NCBI GenBank assembly: GCA_947499565.1
Contig: CANMOV010000008.1
Span: forward strand, 1-64,000
Length of the DNA stretch: 64,000 nt
Source: an uncultured Croceitalea sp.
Lineage (GTDB): Bacteria > Bacteroidota > Bacteroidia > Flavobacteriales > Flavobacteriaceae
Direction of reading: 5' to 3'
The notes under the pieces were generated by a model. The model saw only the letters and a program-made list of their open reading frames with translations, was not told the DNA's origin and did not search any database. The translations under genes were made by a program, and so were the position numbers. This document shows, piece by piece, positions 18,581 to 27,066 of the stretch (its first letter is position 1; every line of letters starts with the position of its first letter).

Positions 18581-18748
18581 TGATCTTGGTACAATATGAG
18601 CAAGCGAAACGAGGTTTCGCGCTGCAAGTCCCAAATCCTTACCCCAAAACTTTGCGCTTGGATCCTGTTCGATTTTTGCAGTGTTTCGATAAATAAGCGT
18701 AAAACAAAAATCGGATAGGGCGTACCTACTCAGTGCTGCTATCAATAG

Positions 18749-19321
18749 TCATTCGCTTGAAATGCTTTTACTTGCCTTTCTCTTATACCTTGCAAGTTCA
18801 CTTCTGGAAATCTCAAGTTTTAGGTAAGGCTTGCCAAGACTGCTCTTCACCAAACGTGCTTTGCCCAAGACATAATGAAAATCCTGAGACAGTCCTTTCA
18901 TTTCGTCCTGTAGACATTCATACCGAATTTTGGGCACTGTAATATCAATTTCTTTCTGAGACAATTTAGGTTTTTTTATAAACTTTTTTTCCCTTCTAGC
19001 CGGTTCTTGCTGTTTGAGGTTTTCTCCAAAAAGGGAAAGCAACATGACATTACTGGGCTTTGTCTGGGTGACTTCAATATCTCGAAGAATTGCAATATTG
19101 GCCTCGGTGCGTTTTCGGTTCTTTCGAATTTCCTCCAGGATACTATCTACAAAACGGTCATTGGGCTTAAAGCCGTGCCATTCAAAAAAATCGAGCATTT
19201 TCTCCAAAGCTTCGGATTGCGAACCTGCTATCTTTTTAGCGAATGGGCGGAACCGTTTTACCACGGATGCCCTTAGGTTCAAAGCCAAGTATTTGTACTC
19301 ATATTTCCCTTTTACAACCAT
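18749..19321 (-). CDS. BfmA/BtgA-like mobilization protein
   Basis: 190 residues, basic and predicted cytoplasmic. The N-terminal half (LNLRASVVKRFRPFAKKIAG..SEALEKMLDFF) resembles the ribbon-helix-helix-like DNA-binding region of Bacteroides BfmA/BtgA mobilization proteins. The C-terminal part is Lys-rich. Such proteins help a relaxase process oriT. No relaxase gene is found beside it, so the mobilization module looks incomplete. Family call by recalled similarity, not by search. Confidence 0.6.
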   Translation of the reverse strand: MVVKGKYEYKYLALNLRASVVKRFRPFAKKIAGSQSEALEKMLDFFEWHGFKPNDRFVDSILEEIRKNRKRTEANIAILRDIEVTQTKPSNVMLLSLFGENLKQQEPARREKKFIKKPKLSQKEIDITVPKIRYECLQDEMKGLSQDFHYVLGKARLVKSSLGKPYLKLEISRSELARYKRKASKSISSE

Positions 19322-19690
19322 TTTTCAACAAACTTTTTCTCTGTTTATGGGGCGTTTAGGATGTTTTTCAACAAACTTTGGATTTGAATCCAATTAAAAA
19401 ACCAAAAATAACTACCTTAAAATCAATTATTTGCGAAGCGAATCGCTAACGTAGCGTCGCTTTAGCGCGTTACCCTCTCGCTATTCCTTTTCGCCCCGCA
19501 GGGCGAATTCAGAATACCTTTCCTTTAAGGTAAAGGTCTTTGTGCTACTGGGATTGAATCCTCATATTTTAAGAATGTAAAGGAGGTACTTTTAAGGAAT
19601 GTTCATTCAAATCTTATAATAGTTAGACTATTCCAAAAAGAAAAGGGCAACTTTTACAAGTCGCCCCTTTTACATAATAACCTCCTTTCT
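19322..19690. other. non-coding island segment, possible oriT
   Basis: No gene is seen. In 19434-19515 is a local GC-rich patch with small inverted repeats, AGCGA/TCGCT near 19436-19450 and CGCCC..GGGCG near 19492-19505, in otherwise AT-rich DNA. Its position next to the 5' end of the mobilization gene fits an origin of transfer, but no nick site is recognised. Confidence 0.35.
19641..19671. terminator. hairpin terminator
   Basis: AAAAGGGC then ACTT (19641-19653) folds with AAGT then GCCC and TTTT (19658-19671), loop TTAC. U-runs occur on both strands. On the minus strand it would end the transcript of the broken gene, radC-like gene and ssb. Confidence 0.7.
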
Positions 19691-19909
19691 TTAGATGGTG
19701 AACATGAATTTATAATTGTAAAGATTCTTGATAGCTTCCTCTTCCAAAATTTCCTCATAGTCCAAATGATTTTCTTGGGCGTATGCTTTTATATCAGAAC
19801 CGTGTTTTCGTTATACTTCTTTCTTGGATTGCTCCATAAGCTTTTCTTGTGTATCTCCGTCCAGATTATTGAAATTTAGACGAAACGGTATATCTATATT
19901 GATGTCCAT
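19691..19909 (-). pseudogene. small mobile-element gene broken by an in-frame stop
   Basis: Reading from the ATG at 19909 gives MDINIDIPFRLNF...EQSKKEV, then TAA (19813-19811, codon 33), and the same frame continues RKHGSDIKAYAQENHLDY...YKFMFTI to a stop at 19691. Open composition on both sides of the stop and an uninterrupted frame point to a single nonsense change in a 72-residue acidic protein. It lies 11 nt downstream of the RadC-like gene. Function unknown. Confidence 0.7.
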
Positions 19910-19920
19910 ACTCTTCAATT

Positions 19921-20370
19921 TTACATCAACCCATAATCTGCAAAACTGTAGTAGTCGCCATTGGGTACGATTAGGATATGATCTAACAATCGAATATCGA
20001 GAAGCTCGGCAGCTTTCTTTATTTTATTTGTGATATCCTTATCCGCTTGACTTGCTTTTAGCGTTCCGCTTGGATGGTTATGAGTTAGAATAATAGCCAC
20101 TGACAAGGACTTTAAAACCACGGCAAACAAGAGGCGTATATCAATAATTGTAGAAGTGATTCCGCCCTTGGAAAGTTGATAGATTCCTTTTACTTTATTG
20201 CTGTTGTTTAACAATATTACTTTGAAGGATTCATGTACTTGAATAGTGTCTTTGTCCCAAAGTTCGTGGAGCATTTCGGCAGCATCTTTGGAGGATTTTA
20301 TCGTTCGCCAAAATGGGGAGGTAATACGTTCTTTATAGCTTATCCGTATTTCGTTAACTTTGTCTTTCAT
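19921..20370 (-). CDS. RadC-like JAB-domain protein
   Basis: 149 residues. JAMM metalloprotease-type motif ILTHNHPSGTLKASQAD: HxH, then Ser and Asp at the expected spacing, with the upstream Glu probably in HESFKVILL. It lacks the N-terminal helix-hairpin-helix region of chromosomal RadC, as usual for copies on Bacteroidota integrative elements, where they are thought to have anti-restriction or DNA-processing roles. It precedes the broken small gene and follows ssb on the same strand. Confidence 0.85.
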   Translation of the reverse strand: MKDKVNEIRISYKERITSPFWRTIKSSKDAAEMLHELWDKDTIQVHESFKVILLNNSNKVKGIYQLSKGGITSTIIDIRLLFAVVLKSLSVAIILTHNHPSGTLKASQADKDITNKIKKAAELLDIRLLDHILIVPNGDYYSFADYGLM

Positions 20371-20458
20371 TGCTTTTGATTTTAGTATTATCTCGGTAAT
20401 GAAAAAGAGGGCAGAACTTTTGCGAGAATGCCCTCTTTAATTTTAATGAATCACTAAA

Positions 20459-20812
20459 TTAGGCTGCCTTGTTTTCGTTCTTGTTACCTAAGAGTAATAC
20501 CTCGCTGACAATCACTTCCGTGATATAGCGTTTTTCGCCTTCCTTGGTCTTATAGCTTCGAGAGGTCAATTTTCCTCCGATTGCCATTTCCTTGCCCTTA
20601 CCTGCATATTTCTCAATAACCTCTGCGGTCTTGTTCCAAGCCACCATATTATGCCAGTCGGTAGATTGGATTTTTTCGCCTTTGGCGTTCTTGTAGTTTT
20701 CATTGGTGGCTAATGAAAAACGGATTACTTTTTTACCATTCTCTAAAATGGTCATTTCAGAATCGTTTCCCAGGTTTCCGATTAATTGGACTTTGTTTCT
20801 TAATGTACTCAT
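20459..20812 (-). CDS. ssb: single-stranded DNA-binding protein, mobile-element type
   Basis: 117 residues: one OB-fold with NKVQLIGNLGNDSEM, TNENYKN, DWHNMVAWNKTAEVIEKY and GKLTSRSYKTKEGEKRYITEV. It ends GNKNENKAA and lacks the acidic tip (DDDIPF-like) of housekeeping SSB, so it may not recruit the usual partners. A typical cargo gene of integrative and conjugative elements, here in a ssb-radC-small gene order on the minus strand. Confidence 0.93.
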   Translation of the reverse strand: MSTLRNKVQLIGNLGNDSEMTILENGKKVIRFSLATNENYKNAKGEKIQSTDWHNMVAWNKTAEVIEKYAGKGKEMAIGGKLTSRSYKTKEGEKRYITEVIVSEVLLLGNKNENKAA

Positions 20813-21457
20813 AATTGAAAAAATTTAGAATTAATTTATAACCCTGCCCGAACCCTTCGGACGGCTTTTAAAATCGATTTACTTATTATATCCAGAGCGT
20901 TTTCCCTTTTTTTGATTTTTAACTTTGGTTTCGCTTCCTTTTTATTGATTTTGTATGATTTCATCTTTTCCGTTTTAGATTTACTTCCCATAGTGCCGTC
21001 TGCTGTTACCCTTTTTTTGATGCTGTACGGATTACAATATCTGGACTTGGTAAAGACGTATAAAAAAGCCCTGCTAAAGGCAGGGCTGGCTTTATGCCGT
21101 CTCCAAGAACGGATGTTGTTGTTTTGCTTTTAAAAAAAAGAGATGGTAGCGGTACGGGATATGTAAGAAAACAGAAAGTGAAGAGTGCATGGTCAATGGA
21201 AGTGAACCAAAGAACGCAACAATACCTTACATACTTTATCCTTAATTATAACAATGACTGTGATATTATTAATGGACTTACAACAAAAAAGTACACAATT
21301 AGATAAGAATCATGCATCTATTTTTTGGTCAGACATTTCCGTTTTAAATTCTTCTATGGTTTTGTATCACAAAGTGAAATGTATTCTTCTATTATACCAT
21401 GTTTCTATGCATTGCAAGGATGTAATTCTTTAAATGTATAAAATTTAATTGTAAATT
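20813..21457. other. island segment without a convincing gene
   Basis: Two overlapping plus-strand ORFs, 20912-21133 (TTG start, one hydrophobic segment) and 21094-21306, have no recognisable motif or good start, and I do not call them. The notable feature is a strong terminator at 21062-21087 facing the minus strand, which suggests that a minus-strand gene once lay between it and 21457. Confidence 0.45.
21062..21087 (-). terminator. orphan minus-strand terminator
   Basis: An 8-bp GC-rich stem, AGCCCTGC (21067-21074) with GCAGGGCT (21080-21087), followed on the minus strand by a run of six T. No intact gene reads into it. Confidence 0.8.
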
Positions 21458-21841
21458 TTATTTAATTATAAGTTCAGATCTACTGTTGATATTATGTTCT
21501 TCATCAGAGCAGTCGATACCATTAGTGCATCTGTTCAAGAGTTGTTTTTCGCCATATCCTTTGGCACGAAGTCTATTTGGATCAATTACTTTATTGACCA
21601 AGTACTCCAAAGTAAATTTGGCACGTTTTTCCGATAGGCGAAGATTATAGTTGTCATTGCCCCTACTGTCTGTGTACAATCTAATAACAATTTTTGATTT
21701 TGGAAATTGGCGCAAATAGTCTCTAACTTTTTCCAGTTCAGAAATGGCATCTGGTCTTATTATTGCTTGGTCAAGATCAAAATAGATTGGTTTAGGGAAT
21801 TTCCGAAAATAGAAATTCTGTTTATCCTTGATTATTTTTTT
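21458..21841 (-). pseudogene. C-terminal OmpA domain fragment
   Basis: The open frame runs from just after a TAA (21844-21842) to 21458, 127 codons, with no ATG at its beginning. It encodes an OmpA-like peptidoglycan-binding domain: IYFDLDQAIIRPDAISELEK, then TDSRGNDNYNLRLSEKRA, and a C-terminus ending INSRSELIIK. Full-length Bacteroidota relatives are several hundred residues with N-terminal repeats, so this is the tail of a larger gene, cut at its 5' side. A TTG at 21715 could start an 85-residue peptide but has no signal sequence. Confidence 0.8.
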
Positions 21842-21870
21842 TTAACAGACTGAAATGCATTGTTAACAGA
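21842..21870. promoter_or_regulatory. candidate LytTR-regulator site (21-bp direct repeat)
   Basis: TTAACAGA occurs at 21842-21849 and 21863-21870. On the minus strand these read TCTGTTAAA and TCTGTTAAC, separated by 12 nt. The published LytTR consensus is two 9-bp repeats [TA][AC][CA]GTTN[AG][TG] 12-13 bp apart; each copy matches 7 of 9. The site lies about 60 nt upstream of an operon whose last gene is a LytTR regulator. Confidence 0.5.
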
Positions 21871-21930
21871 TTAAAGTTTTTTAACGTAAAATGGTTTGGC
21901 AACTTTACTTTAATTCAAAAAGAAGTTGCT

Positions 21931-24357
21931 ATGAAAATTCTCGCTATCAGACTAATATTATTCCTTTTTTGTAGTCATGCAATGTCACAGTCGGCTACAC
22001 TTAGCGGTTATTTGCAAGACGAAAAACAATTCCCAGTTCCATTTGCCAATGTAATTTTATACTCTGTAGCTGACGGTAGTTTGGTAAAAGCTGGAACTAC
22101 TACTGAAAATGGGTTTTATCAAATAAATAACATCCCAAAAGGTTCTTATTCTTTAGAATTTTCATCTCTTGGCTTCAACAATTTGAAATTAAGTAACATT
22201 GAATTAGCAACAGACCAAAAACTTGATTTAGGAGTAACCACGTTGATACAATCTTTGGAAGAATTGAATGAAGTTACTGTAACTGTTTCCAGACCGATAA
22301 TTTCTGCTAAAGCCGACAGGACTATACTTAATGTCGAAGGAACTGTAAATAGTGTCGGGTTTGATGTCATTTCGTTATTGAGAAAAGCCCCCACCGTAGT
22401 TATGGATAACAATAACAACATTAATATTCTCGGCCGAACAGGACTTTTGGTCTATATAGATGGCAAACGACTACCCTTGATCGGGGATGATTTGAGTAAT
22501 TATCTTCAGAATATTTCTTCCGAACAAGTTGATAGACTTGATATCATTACAAATCCTGATGTTAGTTACGACGCCGAAGGCAATGCTGGTATTATAGATA
22601 TTCGAATGAAAAAAGATAAAAACCTTGGGGTAAATGGCACTCTAAAAACTACTTATAGTCAAGGTAAATATGCACGTTATAATGTAAATGCAAGCGGAAA
22701 TTATCGCAATAAGAAGTTGAATATTTATTCATCAATCGGCATTTCTGACAATGCTCGTTTTAATGAAAGTAGGTTTGACAATTATCAAAATGGTCTTCGT
22801 TTACTCGAAACCAATAATTTTAAAACCAACTCGCAAGATTTTAATTTTCAATTGGGAACAGATTTTTTTTTAGTCAAACATCACACGCTTGGCATATTGA
22901 TTAATGGAAACAAGGGCTCAAGTGACCGAAATTTGCCTTCCAAAACTCAAATTTCAAATGAAAATACACCGAATCAAATAGATAGTCTTTTGTTGGTAAA
23001 TGGGGCATCACACGCAAAAAACTCACGTCAAACATATAATCTCAATTATTTGTATGAAAATGAAAACGGACAGCGACTGAATATAGATTTAGATTATGGA
23101 AAATATCGCAACGAATCCGAGCGGTTTCAACCTAACCAATATTTTAATGACCAAAATGAATTGTTATTGGAACAAATCAGTCAAATCGATGCCCCTACCC
23201 AAATTGATATTTATACGTCTAAAATTGATTTTGAACATAAACTTTGGGGTGGTAATCTAGGTGTAGGTATAAAAACTAGTAAAATTATTACTGATAACAC
23301 ATATTTGTTTTCTGATAAAATTGATGACATTTTTCAACAGAACAATAGCCGCTCTCGATTATTTAATTATACAGAAAACGTATTCGCCAATTATCTGAAT
23401 TATTCAAAATCAATTTCTGATAAATGGATTCTATCAGTAGGTTTGAGAGCGGAAAACACCGATATCAATGGTGATTTACAGGCTTTTGTTACTGAATTGG
23501 ACGAACCGCCTGTAAAACTGGACTATCTAAATTGGTTTCCAAGTTTGGGATTGACCTTACGGGCAAGCGAAAATAACAACTATTCTTTTAATTATGGTCG
23601 CCGCATTAATCGCCCTAATTATTTTTTGCTGAACCCGTTTACAGACCAGATTACACAATTATCTTTTGAAAAAGGAAATCCGTTTTTGCGTCCTGAAACC
23701 GTAGATAATTTTGAAGTTGGGTATTCTCATAAATCAAATTACAATTTCAAGGTTTTTTATAGCAAAACAAAGGATAAGATAACACGATTGGTCGGGCCAG
23801 AAGAAAACGACCCAAGAGCAACTTTTAGCACCTATGAAAACCTCGGTAGTCAGACGGTTTTTGGTTTTAATTCCAATATATCATTAACGCTAAATAGTTG
23901 GTTCAAAACATACTTTAATTTTAGTACTTCATACATTGACAATCAGGCGAATTTTGGAGACGACGCTATAATTGACCTACAAATTTTTTCATATAAAATT
24001 TATTCACAGAATTCCTTTAAATTAAGCAATGATTTTAATGCCGAAATTTTAGGGTACTATAATGGCCCCAATATTTTTGGTGGTAATTTTAAAATGAACC
24101 CTATTTGGAGTATGGATGTCGGTTTGCAACGAAAATTTTTAAATGAAAACTTGAACATACGTCTGGTCGTAACAGATATTTTTTACACAAGCAATTTTGA
24201 AGGAGTGGCCGAATTTAACGGCCTGACTTATTTCGGAAGTGGACGGAGGGATAGTAGAAGGGTAAGTATAAATTTATCCTATAACTTCGGAAACCAAAAT
24301 TTAAAATCGCGAGACCGAAACCAAGGATTGGCAAACGAGCAACAAAGAGTTGAATAA
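21931..24357 (+). CDS. TonB-dependent receptor-like outer-membrane protein
   Basis: 808 residues. Signal peptide (about 1-19), then a carboxypeptidase-regulatory-like beta domain (about 22-105: LSGYLQDEKQFPVPFANVILYS), a plug domain (about 115-215: VEGTVNSVGFDVISLLRKAPTVVMD, DGKRLPLIGDDLSNYLQNISSEQVDRLDIITNPDVSYDAEGNAGIIDIRMKK) and an OMP_b-brl_3 barrel to the C-terminus. No SusD partner follows. Its stop overlaps the kinase start by 1 nt, so receptor, kinase and regulator form one operon. The ligand is unknown. Confidence 0.92.
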   Translation: MKILAIRLILFLFCSHAMSQSATLSGYLQDEKQFPVPFANVILYSVADGSLVKAGTTTENGFYQINNIPKGSYSLEFSSLGFNNLKLSNIELATDQKLDLGVTTLIQSLEELNEVTVTVSRPIISAKADRTILNVEGTVNSVGFDVISLLRKAPTVVMDNNNNINILGRTGLLVYIDGKRLPLIGDDLSNYLQNISSEQVDRLDIITNPDVSYDAEGNAGIIDIRMKKDKNLGVNGTLKTTYSQGKYARYNVNASGNYRNKKLNIYSSIGISDNARFNESRFDNYQNGLRLLETNNFKTNSQDFNFQLGTDFFLVKHHTLGILINGNKGSSDRNLPSKTQISNENTPNQIDSLLLVNGASHAKNSRQTYNLNYLYENENGQRLNIDLDYGKYRNESERFQPNQYFNDQNELLLEQISQIDAPTQIDIYTSKIDFEHKLWGGNLGVGIKTSKIITDNTYLFSDKIDDIFQQNNSRSRLFNYTENVFANYLNYSKSISDKWILSVGLRAENTDINGDLQAFVTELDEPPVKLDYLNWFPSLGLTLRASENNNYSFNYGRRINRPNYFLLNPFTDQITQLSFEKGNPFLRPETVDNFEVGYSHKSNYNFKVFYSKTKDKITRLVGPEENDPRATFSTYENLGSQTVFGFNSNISLTLNSWFKTYFNFSTSYIDNQANFGDDAIIDLQIFSYKIYSQNSFKLSNDFNAEILGYYNGPNIFGGNFKMNPIWSMDVGLQRKFLNENLNIRLVVTDIFYTSNFEGVAEFNGLTYFGSGRRDSRRVSINLSYNFGNQNLKSRDRNQGLANEQQRVE

Positions 24358-25373
24358 TGAAACTTACGTTCCAAAACATAATAAAGTTAGAACCAGTATT
24401 GCATGTGCTTTTTTGGTGTTTAGTTTTATTATATCCTTATATTAAATTCTTCAGCAATGATGGTGGATATTCAATGGGTCTGATGCATGAATTATTAAAT
24501 TTAATTTTTAATATGATTCCTGTATACACGATGTACTTGTGGTTTTTTTCAATAAATAACAAAAGAAGAATAGCACCTTTCATAATATTATTTTTTGTAA
24601 GTCTTGCTTTTTTAGAATTCTACATCGATGGTTTTTTTCATACGGGGGATTCTCATAACTATTGGGCAGGAATTTTGACCAACTTTATAAGCTATTCTTC
24701 ATTGACTATTTTGTTTTTTGCAGTTTATTCCTTGAAAGAATTGTATCATAAACAACAAGAATTGGATATTGCAGCTGTAAAAAATCAAGAAGCAGAATTA
24801 CGTGTCTTGAAAAGTCAGATAAACCCGCACTTTTTATTCAATACGCTGAATACTATCTATGTAAGCGCCTTAGAAAGAGATTATAAAACACCTGATTTAA
24901 TTTTAAAACTTTCTGATAGTTTTAGGTATATTTTGACTGAAGGGCAAAAAAGTAAAGTGCCTTTAAAAAAAGAAATACGCCATATAAAGGATTATATCAA
25001 TCTTCAGGATGAACGTTTATCTAATAAAATTATAGTGGATTGGTCGGAAGATATAGATGATTATGAGGAAAAAATACCTCCTTTACTATTTATTTCATTG
25101 GTAGAAAATGCATTTAAATATAGCAGTATGTTAAAAGGCGAAAAGCATTTGATTCTTTTAAAAATAAAATCGAACAATGAAAAACTCACTTTTTATGCAG
25201 AAAATTCGTTTAAAGAGATTGCAGAAAATGAATTGGAGAACGATTGGAAAGAAAGTGGTATTGGACTTGAAAATACGAAAAGGAGGTTGCAATTATTGTT
25301 CCCGAATAAGCATAAAATGGAAATCAACAAAAGAGGTGAAACGTTTAAAGTTTTGCTAACGATACAATTATGA
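24357..25373 (+). CDS. LytS-type sensor histidine kinase
   Basis: 338 residues. Four membrane helices in the first 135 residues, then a short linker and the His_kinase motif LKSQINPHFLFNTLN, with the phospho-accepting His in NPHFLFN. The ATPase region has LVENAFKYS (N-box) and GIGLENTKRRLQLLFP (G-box). There is no extracellular sensor domain, so signals are likely read in the membrane or from the receptor. It overlaps its regulator gene by 4 nt (ATGA). Confidence 0.94.
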   Translation: MKLTFQNIIKLEPVLHVLFWCLVLLYPYIKFFSNDGGYSMGLMHELLNLIFNMIPVYTMYLWFFSINNKRRIAPFIILFFVSLAFLEFYIDGFFHTGDSHNYWAGILTNFISYSSLTILFFAVYSLKELYHKQQELDIAAVKNQEAELRVLKSQINPHFLFNTLNTIYVSALERDYKTPDLILKLSDSFRYILTEGQKSKVPLKKEIRHIKDYINLQDERLSNKIIVDWSEDIDDYEEKIPPLLFISLVENAFKYSSMLKGEKHLILLKIKSNNEKLTFYAENSFKEIAENELENDWKESGIGLENTKRRLQLLFPNKHKMEINKRGETFKVLLTIQL

Positions 25374-26044
25374 TTCAATGTTTAATTCTAGAAGATGAAA
25401 AATCTGCACAGAAAGTGCTTAAAAGCTATGTCGACAAAACGCCGTTTCTCGAATGTATTGGTATTTATGAAACGGGACTGAACATTCCGACATCAGAGAT
25501 GCAAAAAGTTGACGTTTTATTTTTGGATATTCAATTGCCTGAATTGAACGGGCTTTCATTTTTAAAGACATTAATGAACCCGCCAAAAGTTATTGTAACA
25601 TCGGCATATCCTGACTACGCCCTTGAAGCATTTGAAGAAGCTGTTGTTGATTATTTATTAAAGCCTTTTTCATATGAACGTTTTTTTAAGGCAGTTACAA
25701 GAGTAAGAAGCGATGCTAATTTTCAAAACAGAGAGATTGATAAAAATCTATTTCTGTATTCCAATAAGACCTTATACAAGATTAGTGCGGATGATGTCTT
25801 GTTTTTGAAAGCAGAGGTAGATTACATTAATATTGTTACCAAAGAAAAAAGCTATCTGGTTTTGGATAGTTTACGCAATTGGAATGAAAAATTGCAAAGT
25901 TTTAAATTTATTCAAGTACACCGTTCCTATGTCATAAACATTGATAAAATTACAAGAGTATATGGAAACCAGATTTATATAGACAAAAAGACAATCCCAA
26001 TTGGAATGACCTATAAAGATGATTTTTTAAGAATAATAAAATAA
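25370..26044 (+). CDS. LytTR-family response regulator
   Basis: 224 residues. Receiver domain (about 1-115) with phospho-acceptor Asp in VLFLDIQLPELNG, conserved Thr/Ser in IVTSAYPDYALEAF and Lys in LLKPFSYERF. The C-terminal LytTR DNA-binding domain has FIQVHRSYVINIDKI and a C-terminal IPIGMTYKDDFL. It is the cognate of the overlapping kinase and probably binds the 21-bp repeat upstream of the operon. Confidence 0.95.
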   Translation: MIQCLILEDEKSAQKVLKSYVDKTPFLECIGIYETGLNIPTSEMQKVDVLFLDIQLPELNGLSFLKTLMNPPKVIVTSAYPDYALEAFEEAVVDYLLKPFSYERFFKAVTRVRSDANFQNREIDKNLFLYSNKTLYKISADDVLFLKAEVDYINIVTKEKSYLVLDSLRNWNEKLQSFKFIQVHRSYVINIDKITRVYGNQIYIDKKTIPIGMTYKDDFLRIIK

Positions 26045-26622
26045 TTTCCTTTTAAGGCTATTAATCTTTCAGCACATTCCCTCTACATTTCACAAAAGCT
26101 TCATTTCGTGAAAAGAGCTTCACAACAAAGGTCTTGAACACAATCCCCAATTTTAGCTTTCCATTCCGTTAACCTTTCCCGCTGCTCTGGGAAGGAACAC
26201 TACATTCCCGGGCCAAAATTGTGAATCAAGTCCGCTTTTCATCGGAAAGCCATCACTCGAAAATCCTTAAAAACCAAATCGCTGTCTTACATATTCTAAG
26301 GGGTCTATAATGGATAAAGCCTCTATTGTTTTTCGGGTAATCGAAAAACGGGCATTGCATAACCAATTCTAAATTAAACCCAGCTACTCATTTCGCTTAA
26401 CTGTCGGCACGCTCAAATCGAAACTAACTTTAAAAGAATTGCTAATGCCCTTATGGAACTTGTCAAGACTAAACAAGTCTTAGTGGAAAATAAGGTTTCT
26501 ACTTCCTTGAAAACCCAAGGGTTTTCTATTCATTGATAAAATCATCCGTTTAGTCCAATTCTAGACATTCTTTTTATCCGTCGGTTGTTCCATTTTTCAA
26601 ATCTTTTAGAGAACAGCTAATG
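26045..26622. other. 578-bp non-coding region after the receptor operon
   Basis: No ORF is convincing. The stretch 26080-26290 is richer in GC than its surroundings. Several small hairpins occur: AAGACT/AGTCTT (26465-26480) and GAAAACCC/GGGTTTTC (26509-26526). It may hold decayed mobile-element DNA marking the right end of the island, but I found no repeat of the tRNA-Lys 3' end here. Confidence 0.4.
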
Positions 26623-27066
26623 CTATACAAAATCATTTTCTAGTTTTCCAGAAATTAGAGTTTGATATAGTTCATAAGCACTTCTTTCAACCCAGCATTT
26701 AGAAAGTCTATTATCCCTAACTGTCCATATAGCGATACCGCTAAATGAAATATACCTATTGTCAGGTTCGAGTCCAAACAGACCATTATTGTAACCTGAA
26801 CAATCCCATCGGGAAACTACTTTGTTTTGTTGTTCGTTATAAAAAACATCTAAACCTTCCGTTTTTGTATCGACTAGTTGCTTTTGAAATTCACCTACCC
26901 ATTTTTTGAATTCTGTTCTACCCTTTATAATTTTTCCCGCATTGCTAATCATATAATCTTCGGTCATTAATTCATCTATGGCATCGAGTTCATGTGGACT
27001 GTGCCAAACTCTTTCAAAGAAATCCAATACAAGTTTTTCGGGAATTTGTTTTGATGTACTATCCAT
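26623..27066 (-). CDS. NTF2/SnoaL-like protein, copy 1
   Basis: 147 residues with the cone-shaped NTF2/SnoaL fold pattern: N-terminal helix VLDFFERVWHSPHELDAIDELMTEDY, KGRTEFKKWVGEFQKQ, and beta-strand segments VVSRWDCSGYNNGLFG and ISFSGIAIWTVRDNRLSKCWVE. No catalytic residue can be assigned. It starts 8 nt inside the end of the GNAT gene, so they are translationally coupled. A close paralogue lies at 28145-28600. Confidence 0.85.
   Translation of the reverse strand: MDSTSKQIPEKLVLDFFERVWHSPHELDAIDELMTEDYMISNAGKIIKGRTEFKKWVGEFQKQLVDTKTEGLDVFYNEQQNKVVSRWDCSGYNNGLFGLEPDNRYISFSGIAIWTVRDNRLSKCWVERSAYELYQTLISGKLENDFV

Noticed and set aside
20912-21306. Two overlapping plus-strand ORFs in the island
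   Set aside because: TTG start for one, no ribosome-binding stretch, no known motif, and they cross a minus-strand terminator. Not called as genes.
21931-24357. SusC/SusD polysaccharide-uptake locus
   Set aside because: The receptor has no SusD-like partner and the neighbours are regulatory, with no glycan enzymes beside it.
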